This document shows, in pieces, positions 17,098 through 26,633 of a DNA stretch of 64,000 bases. A program made the position numbers and the translations under genes. Source of the stretch: Cryomorphaceae bacterium (GTDB lineage Bacteria; Bacteroidota; Bacteroidia; Flavobacteriales_D; Sanyastnellaceae); assembly GCA_016124575.1 (NCBI GenBank), contig WGNM01000023.1, forward strand, positions 62,001 through 126,000. The letters run 5' to 3'. The stretch's first letter is position 1; every line of letters begins with the position of its first letter. The notes below the pieces were generated by a model. The model saw only the letters and a list, made by a program, of their open reading frames with translations, ran no database searches and was not told the DNA's origin.

Positions 17098-18174
17098 ATG
17101 ATTGCCCCTCACATACAACAGTCTATCAGCGAGCTGATTTATCATGCTGAATGTGTAATTGTACCTGGTTTTGGCGGTTTTGTTGCCAACGAACGTCCGG
17201 CCAAGCTCAACAAAAACAGCCACCAGATCCTTCCTCCTTCGCGCGAAGTAAGTTTCAATCAACGCTTGATTCACAACGACGGATTGCTGGCTCAGCAGGT
17301 ACGTTTTCAATTGAGTTGCTCTTTTGATGTGGCCATGGGCATTCTAAACGCCGAAGTAGCGGCCATAAAAGCCGAATTAGACAAGGGCAAACAGATCGAC
17401 CTGCATCAAGTAGGTGTGCTGTTTCTTGACCGCCTTGGCAATCTGCAATTTGTGCCTTCTAACGAGCGAAATTTTCTTCCATCGGCCTTCGGACTGAGCG
17501 CAGTAGATTTAACGCCAATTGTACGCCAGCAGCAAGCGATTGAAAACGACACCCCAGTGGTTACTATCGGCACAGAAACCGCAGCGTTGGTGATTCAACG
17601 ATCAACGGTTGGCCGTTCTATTAGAAATTTAGCCGCCGCGGCTGCCATTCCGATGATGATAGCTGGTGCATGGTTTGCGCAAAGCGATGTTTCAAAAGCC
17701 ACTTTTTCTTTGGGAAGTCTGAAAGAAGTTGGACGTTTCGAAAAGCAATCAACCTACAATCCACGTTTTGAAGAAGAGGGCCTCGGCCTTTCGGCAATCA
17801 GCACTGCCAATCCGTTCAATGCGTGGTGGGAAAACAATGATAAAGTGTCTACTAAATGGTCGTTCGAGAATGAAATCGCCGACGAATCAGGAATCACAAT
17901 AAGCGAAAAAGCAGTTGATGTAAGTGTTGAAAAAGCCTCAACCAAGCTGCAATTATACTTTGTTGTTGGTGGTGCTTTCAAAGAAAAAGAAAACGCCCTT
18001 TCGTTTGTTAAAGAGCTTCAAGACAAAGGCTACGACGCATCGATCTTTACCCAAAGTGGAGATCTACACCTTGTCGCCTACGGCGGATACAACACCGAGA
18101 CTGCAGCAATAGTAGCATTGGAAAATGTGAAATCACGCGAGAAAGCTGGAGCATGGTTGAAGCGAATGAAATAA
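17098..18174 (+). CDS. HU-domain (CCDC81-like) and SPOR-domain protein
   Basis: This Bacteroidota-type protein has 358 residues. The N-terminal 60 residues (LIYHAECVIVPGFGGFVAN, then SREVSFNQRLIHNDGLLAQQ) match the prokaryotic CCDC81-like HU domain. A second HU-like segment covers about 62-135. A hydrophobic stretch (about 179-197; LAAAAAIPMMIAGAWFA) may cross the membrane. The C-terminal 75 residues (LYFVVGGAFKEKENALSFVKEL, shown here by its pattern) are a SPOR domain, which binds denuded peptidoglycan at division sites. It may tie DNA or protein on the cytoplasmic side to septal cell wall. It overlaps the following HAD gene by 22 bases. Confidence 0.88.
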   Translation: MIAPHIQQSISELIYHAECVIVPGFGGFVANERPAKLNKNSHQILPPSREVSFNQRLIHNDGLLAQQVRFQLSCSFDVAMGILNAEVAAIKAELDKGKQIDLHQVGVLFLDRLGNLQFVPSNERNFLPSAFGLSAVDLTPIVRQQQAIENDTPVVTIGTETAALVIQRSTVGRSIRNLAAAAAIPMMIAGAWFAQSDVSKATFSLGSLKEVGRFEKQSTYNPRFEEEGLGLSAISTANPFNAWWENNDKVSTKWSFENEIADESGITISEKAVDVSVEKASTKLQLYFVVGGAFKEKENALSFVKELQDKGYDASIFTQSGDLHLVAYGGYNTETAAIVALENVKSREKAGAWLKRMK

Positions 18175-18812
18175 AAATCTTGCCTCACCCGGCGGATGTA
18201 GATGCCATTATTTTCGATTTCGGAGGTGTCCTTTTCAACATCGATTACGACGCTCCAGCTAGAGCTTTCAAAGCTTTGGGAATGGCCGACTTCGAAGCTA
18301 TTTACTCGAAAGCTTCTCAATCTGACCTTTTCGATAAACTCGAAACCGGACGCATTTCAAACGATGATTTCATCGGTGAGCTGATGAAACATGTGCCTTC
18401 GCATGTGTCGAAACCTGAAGTGCTGCATGCGTGGAACGTCATATTGCTCGACATTCCAAAAGCGCGAATCGAATTGATACACGACCTGAAAAACAGATAC
18501 CGTACCTTCCTTTTGAGTAATACCAATGCCATTCACGTTGCTGAATTCGAAAAAACCATCGATGTTACCATGGGGCTGCCGTACTTCAGAAGCGCGTTTG
18601 AAAAGATCTACTACTCGAACGTTATAGGCATCAAAAAGCCGTATCCTGAAACGTTTTTAGACGTTTGCAAATGGAATAACCTCATCCCCTCGAAGACACT
18701 TTTTATTGATGATTCGGTACAACATGTTGTTGGTGCGCACCGAGCCGGGTTGCTTGCTTACCATTTGCGTGTTGAAGAAAACGACATCTGCGATGTACTC
18801 GCACATTATTGA
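18153..18812 (+). CDS. HAD-superfamily phosphatase
   Basis: This 219-residue haloacid-dehalogenase-like hydrolase has motif I DFGGVLFNID near residue 22. Here the second aspartate of the usual DxD is replaced (DFGG). Motif II is FLLSNTN, and a motif III lysine with motif IV FIDDS lie near residues 165 and 185. The DFGGV form is common in the YihX-like alpha-D-glucose-1-phosphate phosphatase group, which is a reasonable but unproven guess. The start lies inside the previous gene; no better start exists before motif I. Confidence 0.85.
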   Translation: MVEANEIKILPHPADVDAIIFDFGGVLFNIDYDAPARAFKALGMADFEAIYSKASQSDLFDKLETGRISNDDFIGELMKHVPSHVSKPEVLHAWNVILLDIPKARIELIHDLKNRYRTFLLSNTNAIHVAEFEKTIDVTMGLPYFRSAFEKIYYSNVIGIKKPYPETFLDVCKWNNLIPSKTLFIDDSVQHVVGAHRAGLLAYHLRVEENDICDVLAHY

Positions 18813-19294
18813 TTTTTCACCATCGCTTTTAAGGCCATGAACATGCTTTCTTTGCATGGTTGAGCGCCACTTTCGATCATTGCAAAGAGCTCTTGATTGC
18901 GAGAACTTTGGTACTTCTGCGTTCCCACAAAAAGCGATGGATTCAATGACAGGATATCTATCTCCCCAGTAGAAAGTGCATTCAGATCTTTGGCATTGGT
19001 GAGGTCGATGTTTACATTTTCTGGCAAGCGAATCTCAACCAATTCGGCAATGTCGTCGTTGAACCGCAAGATGCGAAGCAAGTTTTTAGAACGCACTTCT
19101 ACGGCGGGAATTTTGGTCAATGCCTTTTCCCAAAAAATATCAGAAAACACGTCTACGAGCGACTCCGCAGCGGGAGGGTCAGCTTGTTTGAGTCTGACCC
19201 AATCGTCGGCAGTAACAGAGTTAGACGCTAAAAAACGTATAAACTCATCTTTGATGGCTTCGAGCTCTTCGCGGTGCAGACGTCGGTAATTCAT
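18806..19294 (-). CDS. DUF6495-like conserved Bacteroidota protein
   Basis: This protein has 162 residues, with no signal peptide or membrane segment. The opening MNYRRLHREELEAIKDEFIR and the later DVFSDIFWEKALTK fit my recollection of the DUF6495 family; I could not search to confirm. I chose the ATG at 19294 because it begins this conserved segment, while the longer frame from 19345 runs through a terminator. The end overlaps the HAD gene by 7 bases, convergently. Function unknown. Confidence 0.75.
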   Translation of the reverse strand: MNYRRLHREELEAIKDEFIRFLASNSVTADDWVRLKQADPPAAESLVDVFSDIFWEKALTKIPAVEVRSKNLLRILRFNDDIAELVEIRLPENVNIDLTNAKDLNALSTGEIDILSLNPSLFVGTQKYQSSRNQELFAMIESGAQPCKESMFMALKAMVKNQ

Positions 19295-19320
19295 GTGTGC
19301 GAAGATAGAAAAGCGAGCGC

Positions 19321-19355
19321 AAAAAAAGCCCCGTGTCGGCAACACAGGGCTTTTT
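19321..19355 (-). terminator. Intrinsic terminator after the oligopeptidase gene
   Basis: A 13-pair stem with one C-A mismatch (19323-19336 with 19342-19355) closes a 5-base loop. It is followed by a run of T on the minus strand (A tract 19315-19327 on the plus strand). It lies 2 bases after the S9 peptidase stop. Confidence 0.8.
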
Positions 19356-19357
19356 GA

Positions 19358-21529
19358 TTATTCTTTTATTCCTTCCAAGTCGAGCAGGAATGCATATTCC
19401 ATTGCCGTTTCTCGGAAGCGTTCGAATCGACCGCTGGCGCCGCCATGTCCTGTATCCATATTGCAGTACATAACGAGCATGTTGTTATCGGTTTTCAATT
19501 CGCGCAGCTTAGCAACCCATTTTGCTGGTTCCCAATACTGCACTTGGCTGTCCCAATAGCCCGTAGTAACCAGCATATTCGGGTAGTTTTGTGCTACAAC
19601 ATTATCGTATGGTGAGTACGACTTCATGTACATGTAGTACGTGCTATCTTTTGGATTTCCCCATTCATCAAACTCACCTGTAGTGAGTGGAATGGTTTCA
19701 TCGAGCATGGTGTTGATCACGTCAACAAAAGGCACTGCAGCTACAACACCGTTCCAAAGGTCAGGGCGCATATTCACTACCGCCCCCATCAGCAATCCAC
19801 CTGCTGAGCCACCCATGGCATACATGTGTTCTGCAGAGGTATATCCTTCTTTGATCAAGTGATCGCCACAATCGATAAAGTCGGTAAAGGTGTTTTTCTT
19901 CTTCAACAACTTACCATCTTCGTACCACATCCGACCCATCTCTTGTCCGCCACGAATGTGCGCGATAGCAAAAATAAATCCGCGATCTAGCAAGCTCAAG
20001 CGAACAGAGCTAAAGTAAGCGTCAGTGCTAGACCCATAAGATCCGTAGGCATACAGCAGCAATGGGTTTTTTCCATTTTTCTCCATGCCTTTGCGGTAAA
20101 CGATTGAAACGGGAACGTCGGTTCCATCGATGGCCTTCGCCATGAAACGCTCAGAGGCGTAGTTCTCTGGCTTGAAGTTCTCGTCGATCACTTCTTGCTG
20201 TTTCAACAAGGTGCGATCTTTTGATACCATGCCATAGTCGTAGGTAGAATTCGGAGTCGTCAACGAGCTGTAACCGTAACGCAAGATGTCTGAATCAAAC
20301 TCTGGGTTATAATCAACATAACATGTATAAGCAGGGTCTTGGAATTCGATGTAGTGTTCTTCACCTTCCCAAGGCTTGATGCGAATCTGGTTCAAACCTC
20401 CTTTGCGCTCTTCAACAACGAGGTAATCTTTAAATATCTCAATTCCTTCGAGCAAAACATCATCGCGGTTAGCGATAACATCTTCCCAATTTTCTTTGGT
20501 GTTCTTGCCTATCTCTACGCGAGAAAGTTTGAAGTTCGTCGCATTTAGGTTGTTTACGATGTAAAAGTGCTTTCCGTATTGAGAAACGCTGTATTCCAAT
20601 CCACGTTCACGTGGTTGAATTATCTGCCATGTTCCCGCTGGATTGTTCGCATCGAGGTACCTCCACTCACTTGAAAGCGTTGAATAGCTGCCAATCATGA
20701 GATATTCTTTCGATTTTGATTTCCCTATGCCTACACTGTACGTTTCGTCTTTTTCTTCATATACCAAAACATCTTCAGAAGCTGGTGTTCCAAGTACGTG
20801 ACGGTAGATTAGTGAAGAGCGCAATGTAACGGGGTCTTGCTTTGAGTAAAACAACGTTTTGTTGTCGTTCGCCCATGTAGCGCCACCTGTAGTTTCTGGA
20901 ATCTCATCGGCTAAGATCTCCCCTGAGGCGAGGTTCTTAACGTACAGTGTGTATTGACGGCGGCTAACGGTGTCGACACCGTAAACCATCAATTCATTGT
21001 TCGGAGAAACTGAGCGGCCACCAATGGCGTAGTATGAGAAACCTTCTGCCATTTTTGGCACGTCGAGCATGATCTCTTCTGGATTGTCCATGCTGTCTTT
21101 CTTACGACAATGGAAAGGATACTCTTTTCCTTCCTCATAACGTGTGTAGTACCAGTACCCGTCTACTTTAACAGGAACCGATTGATCGTCTTGCTTTATG
21201 CGGCCAACGATTTCATCAAACAATTTGCTTTGCAAACTATCGGTATGGGCCATTACGGCTTTGCGGTAGTCGTTTTCAGCATTCAAATAATCAAGAACAT
21301 CTTGTGTCTGAGCATCGGGTTCAGCAGCATTTTTTTGCTCGTCTGACAATCGCATCCAGAAGTAATCGTCAACACGCACATCTCCGTGGTCTTTAAACGT
21401 TACTGGAATTTTCTTTGCAACGGGTGCTTGGGGCATGGGCTTGGTTTCGTGATCGGTTGTACTTTCAGTACTACAACCAATCGCAAATGTAAGAGCCATT
21501 GCGGCAAAAAATGGAATTTTTTTGATCAT
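19358..21529 (-). CDS. ptrB: S9 family oligopeptidase (oligopeptidase B), lipoprotein
   Basis: This prolyl-oligopeptidase-family serine peptidase has 723 residues. The N-terminus MIKKIPFFAAMALTFAIGC ends in a lipobox cysteine, so it is probably a lipoprotein rather than a cytosolic enzyme. A seven-bladed propeller fills about 50-460. The hydrolase domain carries Ser575 in GGSAGG, Asp660 in YWDSQV and His695 in DTGHGG. The family cleaves short peptides after basic residues (protease II) or proline. PYDN and the GEFDEWG segment favour oligopeptidase B. I chose the ATG at 21529 over one 21 bases upstream because it gives a clean lipoprotein signal. Confidence 0.92.
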   Translation of the reverse strand: MIKKIPFFAAMALTFAIGCSTESTTDHETKPMPQAPVAKKIPVTFKDHGDVRVDDYFWMRLSDEQKNAAEPDAQTQDVLDYLNAENDYRKAVMAHTDSLQSKLFDEIVGRIKQDDQSVPVKVDGYWYYTRYEEGKEYPFHCRKKDSMDNPEEIMLDVPKMAEGFSYYAIGGRSVSPNNELMVYGVDTVSRRQYTLYVKNLASGEILADEIPETTGGATWANDNKTLFYSKQDPVTLRSSLIYRHVLGTPASEDVLVYEEKDETYSVGIGKSKSKEYLMIGSYSTLSSEWRYLDANNPAGTWQIIQPRERGLEYSVSQYGKHFYIVNNLNATNFKLSRVEIGKNTKENWEDVIANRDDVLLEGIEIFKDYLVVEERKGGLNQIRIKPWEGEEHYIEFQDPAYTCYVDYNPEFDSDILRYGYSSLTTPNSTYDYGMVSKDRTLLKQQEVIDENFKPENYASERFMAKAIDGTDVPVSIVYRKGMEKNGKNPLLLYAYGSYGSSTDAYFSSVRLSLLDRGFIFAIAHIRGGQEMGRMWYEDGKLLKKKNTFTDFIDCGDHLIKEGYTSAEHMYAMGGSAGGLLMGAVVNMRPDLWNGVVAAVPFVDVINTMLDETIPLTTGEFDEWGNPKDSTYYMYMKSYSPYDNVVAQNYPNMLVTTGYWDSQVQYWEPAKWVAKLRELKTDNNMLVMYCNMDTGHGGASGRFERFRETAMEYAFLLDLEGIKE

Positions 21530-21621
21530 GATTACATATTGGGTAACCACGAAGCTATGATAATCTGATTGATTTTAAATACGGTTTAGGTATGGATTAC
21601 ATGAGTGGACATAAACATCCG

Positions 21622-24600
21622 TCAGCGGATGACATTCACATGTCCCACCAGTTTTGCTTTTCCCTCCTTGGTATCATACCAAACCGTCCACACGTACGTG
21701 TCTATCTGAACATAATAATCGCCACCATTTACTGACCCGTCCCAACCTTGGTTGATGTCATCACTGGCATATACCAACTCTCCCCAGCGATTGCGGATCT
21801 CCATGCGGAATCCTTTTACATTGTCGCCATAAGCTTTAAAAAGATCGTTGATACCGTTGTTGTCGGGCGTGAACGTGTTCGGCACATACAGCGGAAAGTA
21901 AACGTCAACAAAGACTGAATCTTTACCCACACATCCGTTTGCGTCAACGGCATGCAATACATACCACATGGGGTCTTCAGTGAACACTTCTGGCACAAGA
22001 CAATCGGTGCAAGAAATGCCGATGCTTGGCTCCCACCAAAAAGGCAGACCTGAGGCGTCACCAAACAAATTGTCGGTTTCAAGCCAGTTGATGATGCGGT
22101 CAGGGCCGGCGTTGATGTAAGGCAGCGGTAAGACATCGACAAAAACCTGGGCAGAAGCTACACAGCCATAGGCATCGGTAACGTAGACGGTGAACGTTTG
22201 GTCGTCGGGCGGACTAACCGTAGTTTGTTGCGCTTCGTCGTTTTGGACAAAAAGTGCAGGTTGCCATTGGTATGAAACACCTCCTTCAGCCCAAACCGGG
22301 TGCGATTCTCCAAAACAAATAACACCGTCTTCTCCGGCTTGAGCTTGAGGAACGATTACTTCCACTGTTACTTGATCAGTACCTGTGCCACAGGCGTTGG
22401 TGACATCCACAAAAAAGGTCGTTGTTGTTGTTGGGTTAACAGTTGCTGTTTGTCCTTGACTTACCACTAACTGCGCTGGCGACCACACCCAACTTAATCC
22501 ACTAACAGCAGTAACTTCAGCTGTGTGGCCAATGCACATTTGGACGTTAGGGTACACCTCGCCGCCCGGGAGGTCGAGGTCGACATTCACAGTTACTTCT
22601 TCAGAAGTTTCACACCCCTCAACGGTTATGATTGAAACTTCATAAGTGGTGGTTTCTGTTGGAGAGGCGTTGGTTGTTGCAGCATTTGTTGTCGATAATC
22701 CTATAGGCGGAAACCACACATACGTTGCGCCTCCCGTTGCTTCCAATGTTGTTGATTGTCCGATGCAAATGGTCGGATCATTGGAAATGGTCGTTTGCGG
22801 GACAACAAAATCGACAAACACAGCCACCGTGTCTGATTCGCAATCGTTCTCATCAACCAAGAAATAGGTGGTAGGCACAAGGGGTGTCACAGTAGGGTTC
22901 AAGACATTTGTTGCACTGATCGTCGGGTCATCCAACCAATAGAAACTGGTTGATGCTGTTGCATCCAACGCAGTTGACGCACCTTCACAAATCGGGTCAA
23001 CAGGAGCAATGAGTGGATTGACACCCGGTAAAATGGTGAGCACAACGCTTGCTGTATCGGCATCTAAGCAGTTTTGTGAGTCATCCACGATCAGTGTGAT
23101 TGTAAACGTCCCATTTGTCTCATAAACGTGTGTTGGCTCAAATGCACTGCTAGCCATGCCATCGCCAAAGGTCCACTGATACGAGTCTCCTCCTGATGAA
23201 TTGTTCACGAATTCAGCGGGCTGTCCTTCACAAACCTCAGTTGGGCCATCAATCAAAACCTGCGCATTTATGCCCCCCAAGTCAAACTTGAAGACTCCCA
23301 AATTGCAATTTATGCTCATGTTGTCGGCGCTCCAAGCCCCAGGCGTGTAAGGGAAGTCGTCGTTCCCCCCGCAGCCTGCGCAAACCGCTTGGTACACACT
23401 TCCGTCTTTATCGAACTTCGATGTGCCCCCGTCTACGTGTTCTGTGCTTGTTCCTCCGCCAAAATAGGTTGCATACAGCAACGATTGGGCATCTGGATTC
23501 AAAACACACAAATAGAAATCACTGCCATCGGTTGTCGATTGAAAGGCGTTCGTGGTCAGCGGCAAGCCGGATGTGGTGCTGGACGTTGCCCATTGAGAAT
23601 AGCTGGTATTGGTCAGTCCGCCCCATCCAGAAAAGTATATCTGATTGCAGTCGCTCACCAAAAAGGCAGTCGGACTGATATCAATGTCGCCGCTACCCGT
23701 TCCGATAGTTGTAGACCAGATCTGGTTTGAAAGCGAAGGGTTGAATTTCGCAATAAATTGTCCGCTGCCCGGGTTGGCATAAACTCCCGGACTAACAGGA
23801 TAATTTCCTTCTGTTTGTCCGATTATGTAGACATTATCAGCATCATCAAGTTGGACAAAGTACGCCTGATCGTAGCTCGAAGTCCCAGCATACGTCATGG
23901 CTGTCATGTTCGCCCCAGTGTTGTTGTATTTTACAATGAAAGCATCAATATCTCCATTGAAAGTCCCATCAAAAGGGGTACCCGCGGTAGGAAATCCTTG
24001 TCCACGTGTGCCACCCGTTACAACCAGCGCACCTCCACTATCTGGCTGAACGCTAAATGCAGCATCGTCTCCACCTCCTCCGATGTATGTTGCCCACTGC
24101 AGATTCGATAAGCTCGAGTTCATTTTGAAAACGATGCCGTCTTGTCCGCCTATGGCCGTTTGCTGCGGTGACGCGCCACCCATTGGAAAAGAGCCGCCAG
24201 TGGTTGACGAAGCCACCACAATCTCATTCTGTTCGGTAACGATTACCTCACCCCTGAACACATCTCCATAATTGTAGAACAGCTTGTTGGCCAGGTTCAA
24301 CCCATCGGTACCTGAGCCCCCCACGTAGGTAGATGCTATCAGGCCGCTTTCATTGTTGTTGAACTTCGAGATAAAAAAATCGCAGCCATCTTGGTGGTTG
24401 GCATTGATGAAAAACGAAGAGAAATTCACCAGCGGACCTCCTGCAAGGGTCGATTGGTACGCCCCTGCGGTTACTGGAAAATCTAAACTACCCGTGGTGC
24501 CCATCACAATGTAATTGCCTTGGTTGTCGCACACAATGCTGTGTGCCATTTCGACCCCTGCACCACCGAGGTAGGTTGAGTACAAAAGTTGCGACCCATC

Positions 24601-25488
24601 GGCGCTGAATTTACTTACACCAACATCGCAACTGCCGTTGTATACGAGGTTAAAATCATCTTCAATGGCGCCCAGCGTTGTTGGGTATCCGGCTTGAAAT
24701 ATACACGACCCAGCAACCAAGTTCCCATCGGGATCATCGGTAGCTGTGAACCCGAAATTGCTGGCTGTGGACCCGATATAAGATGAGAACGTAATTTCTG
24801 GATCGATGACCAAGGTGTGAGTTGGATTGAAATCTCCGACTTCAAATCCAACCAATCCATTGGCGATTACAAAGCGACATTCTACCTCATGCATTTCGCC
24901 ATCGAGCAATTGATAGGCAAACGGCTTCATTTCAGTCAAGAGACCCACGCTGGTCGTGATTTGCAGCTTTCCATCAACAATTTCAGGGTTTTCAACACCT
25001 GCATACTTGATGGCAATTGCTTCAACATCCGCCCCCGGGCGCACCAATAAATCATACTTTAAGCGATCACCCTTGCCATACAAAAGCATGTCGATGCCTG
25101 GATAAAGATCATGCGTGAACGCTTGTTTGTAATTCTTCACCCCTTGGGCCCAGCGTGTAGAATCATTTCCGATGTAGTAGTTATTGAAATCTGAATGTAG
25201 TTTTCTGCCCTCAAAAGTACCACCGCCGCCAACAAATTGCGCCTTCATGATGTGCGCTTTGAAAGGCCCGTCGGTAAAGTCGGGGTGGTTTTTTCCTGGG
25301 ATTCCAGAGCCAAGTAAGACGTAGGTCAGTGCTCCATTTTCACCCCACACCACGGCATTGCTCATTTCCACGCGGAAATGGACATGTTGATCCCACTGTC
25401 CTTTGTTCTCAGTAAATTTAAACTCCTGGGCACACGCGGTACCGATGAACAAAGTCAGTAGTAAACATATTGCCGTACTTCTGATCAT
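21622..25488 (-). CDS. Large secreted SBBP/PKD protein with T9SS type B sorting domain
   Basis: This protein has 1288 residues. After a signal peptide (about 1-20) comes the ENKGQWDQHVHFRVEM region, typical of the N-terminal domain found before SBBP repeats. From about 235 to 720 there are many SBBP-like beta-propeller repeats (YSTYLGGAG, ASTYVGGSG, WATYIGGGG, YATYFGGGT). A PKD domain with YQWTFGDGMASS follows near 770. Ig-like repeats, each with a Y/F-x-W core (TYVWFPPIG, SWVWSPAQL, SYQWQPALF), reach about 1170. The last 95 residues (PNTFTPDNNGINDLFKAYG, NRWGELVYAS, GWDGS) are the T9SS type B domain. It is a probable surface adhesin or structural protein. Confidence 0.93.
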   Translation of the reverse strand: MIRSTAICLLLTLFIGTACAQEFKFTENKGQWDQHVHFRVEMSNAVVWGENGALTYVLLGSGIPGKNHPDFTDGPFKAHIMKAQFVGGGGTFEGRKLHSDFNNYYIGNDSTRWAQGVKNYKQAFTHDLYPGIDMLLYGKGDRLKYDLLVRPGADVEAIAIKYAGVENPEIVDGKLQITTSVGLLTEMKPFAYQLLDGEMHEVECRFVIANGLVGFEVGDFNPTHTLVIDPEITFSSYIGSTASNFGFTATDDPDGNLVAGSCIFQAGYPTTLGAIEDDFNLVYNGSCDVGVSKFSADGSQLLYSTYLGGAGVEMAHSIVCDNQGNYIVMGTTGSLDFPVTAGAYQSTLAGGPLVNFSSFFINANHQDGCDFFISKFNNNESGLIASTYVGGSGTDGLNLANKLFYNYGDVFRGEVIVTEQNEIVVASSTTGGSFPMGGASPQQTAIGGQDGIVFKMNSSLSNLQWATYIGGGGDDAAFSVQPDSGGALVVTGGTRGQGFPTAGTPFDGTFNGDIDAFIVKYNNTGANMTAMTYAGTSSYDQAYFVQLDDADNVYIIGQTEGNYPVSPGVYANPGSGQFIAKFNPSLSNQIWSTTIGTGSGDIDISPTAFLVSDCNQIYFSGWGGLTNTSYSQWATSSTTSGLPLTTNAFQSTTDGSDFYLCVLNPDAQSLLYATYFGGGTSTEHVDGGTSKFDKDGSVYQAVCAGCGGNDDFPYTPGAWSADNMSINCNLGVFKFDLGGINAQVLIDGPTEVCEGQPAEFVNNSSGGDSYQWTFGDGMASSAFEPTHVYETNGTFTITLIVDDSQNCLDADTASVVLTILPGVNPLIAPVDPICEGASTALDATASTSFYWLDDPTISATNVLNPTVTPLVPTTYFLVDENDCESDTVAVFVDFVVPQTTISNDPTICIGQSTTLEATGGATYVWFPPIGLSTTNAATTNASPTETTTYEVSIITVEGCETSEEVTVNVDLDLPGGEVYPNVQMCIGHTAEVTAVSGLSWVWSPAQLVVSQGQTATVNPTTTTTFFVDVTNACGTGTDQVTVEVIVPQAQAGEDGVICFGESHPVWAEGGVSYQWQPALFVQNDEAQQTTVSPPDDQTFTVYVTDAYGCVASAQVFVDVLPLPYINAGPDRIINWLETDNLFGDASGLPFWWEPSIGISCTDCLVPEVFTEDPMWYVLHAVDANGCVGKDSVFVDVYFPLYVPNTFTPDNNGINDLFKAYGDNVKGFRMEIRNRWGELVYASDDINQGWDGSVNGGDYYVQIDTYVWTVWYDTKEGKAKLVGHVNVIR

Positions 25489-25599
25489 GGTATAATGACG
25501 CTATTGAAGGCGATTTAGTTGGCTGGAACCCACTAAAATACTACAGAAAAAATGGTGCGACAAGTAAAAAAGGGGGTTACCGTAAGATTCCTAAGCCGA

Positions 25600-26610
25600 T
25601 CAGCTCAATTGATCTGCTAGCAATCGCATTTCGATGACAGGTGAAATGCGCTCGTACAATATGCGATACACCGCCTCTGCAATGGGGATGTCGACTTGAA
25701 AGCGGGTATTCATTTCATGTATTCCTTTGGCGGCATAATACCCCTCTGCCACCATGCTCATCTCCATCATGGCGCCTTTTACTGAGTATCCTTTTCCGAC
25801 CATGGTGCCGAACGATCGATTTCGGGAATAAGGCGAATACGCCGTCACCAGTAGGTCACCCAAGTAAGCACTGGTTTTAACATCGCGGTGTACTGTGTGC
25901 ACCTCATCAACAAAGCGTTTGATTTCTTGTATTGCGTTGGAAATAAGAACACTTTGAAAGTTATCTCCATAACCCACGCCATGACAAATACCTGCGGCAA
26001 CCGCGTACACATTTTTCAATACCGCGCTAATTTCTGTCCCGAATACATCTTCTGATATAGATGTTTTGATGTATCGGCATTGCAGCAAATCGGCCATGGC
26101 GGCGGCAACATCAAGATTCGGACAAGCCAGTGTAAGGTAAGAGAGCTTTTCGCTAGCCACTTCTTCGGCATGACACGGTCCCGCTATGATACCAATGTTT
26201 TCATATGGCGTGCGAAACTCTTTGTGCAGGTATCGGGCGGGAATTGAGTCGTATTCGATGATTACCCCTTTGATGGCTGAAAACAAGATCTTGTTCTCCA
26301 TGCCTTGGGGCTTGATGGCTTTCATCGTTTTATCGAGAAAAGCCGACGGAATAGCAATCACAAGGATGTCTGAGGCATCGATGACTTCTTGCATGTTACT
26401 GCTAAGATGTACCTTATCGAGGTCAAACTCAATGCTCTGGATGTACTTCGGGTTGTGTTTGAACTTTCGCAGGTGATCGATGGAGCTTTCACTGCGCATC
26501 CACCAATTCACGCGGTCTCTGTTGTTGCAAAGCAATTTCACGATAGCTGTTGCCCAACTACCACCTCCTAACACGCCTACGCGCAATTCGCTTCTGTCTT
26601 CCGAAAGCAT
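25600..26610 (-). CDS. gpsA: Glycerol-3-phosphate dehydrogenase [NAD(P)+]
   Basis: GpsA reduces dihydroxyacetone phosphate to sn-glycerol-3-phosphate, the backbone of membrane phospholipids. The 336-residue cytosolic enzyme has the N-terminal dinucleotide fold VGVLGGGSWATAIVKLL. The catalytic-lysine motif is EISAVLKNVYAVAAG, and the C-terminal domain includes the NRSFGTMVGKGYS loop. Length is normal. A near-consensus -7 box ends 3 bases before its ATG. The serine hydrolase gene lies upstream on the same strand, 23 bases away. Confidence 0.96.
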   Translation of the reverse strand: MLSEDRSELRVGVLGGGSWATAIVKLLCNNRDRVNWWMRSESSIDHLRKFKHNPKYIQSIEFDLDKVHLSSNMQEVIDASDILVIAIPSAFLDKTMKAIKPQGMENKILFSAIKGVIIEYDSIPARYLHKEFRTPYENIGIIAGPCHAEEVASEKLSYLTLACPNLDVAAAMADLLQCRYIKTSISEDVFGTEISAVLKNVYAVAAGICHGVGYGDNFQSVLISNAIQEIKRFVDEVHTVHRDVKTSAYLGDLLVTAYSPYSRNRSFGTMVGKGYSVKGAMMEMSMVAEGYYAAKGIHEMNTRFQVDIPIAEAVYRILYERISPVIEMRLLADQLS

Positions 26611-26613
26611 GTC

Positions 26614-26621
26614 GCAAGATA
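26614..26621 (-). promoter_or_regulatory. -7 box directly before gpsA
   Basis: On the minus strand this reads TATCTTGC and ends 3 bases before the gpsA ATG. It is close to the TAnnTTTG consensus but differs at two bases. If active, gpsA would have a leaderless transcript of its own. Confidence 0.3.
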
Positions 26622-26633
26622 CAAATATGCACG

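Noticed and set aside
18153-18174. Frameshift joining the HU/SPOR gene and the HAD gene
   Set aside because: Both proteins are complete with normal ends. The 22-base overlap is ordinary tight packing.
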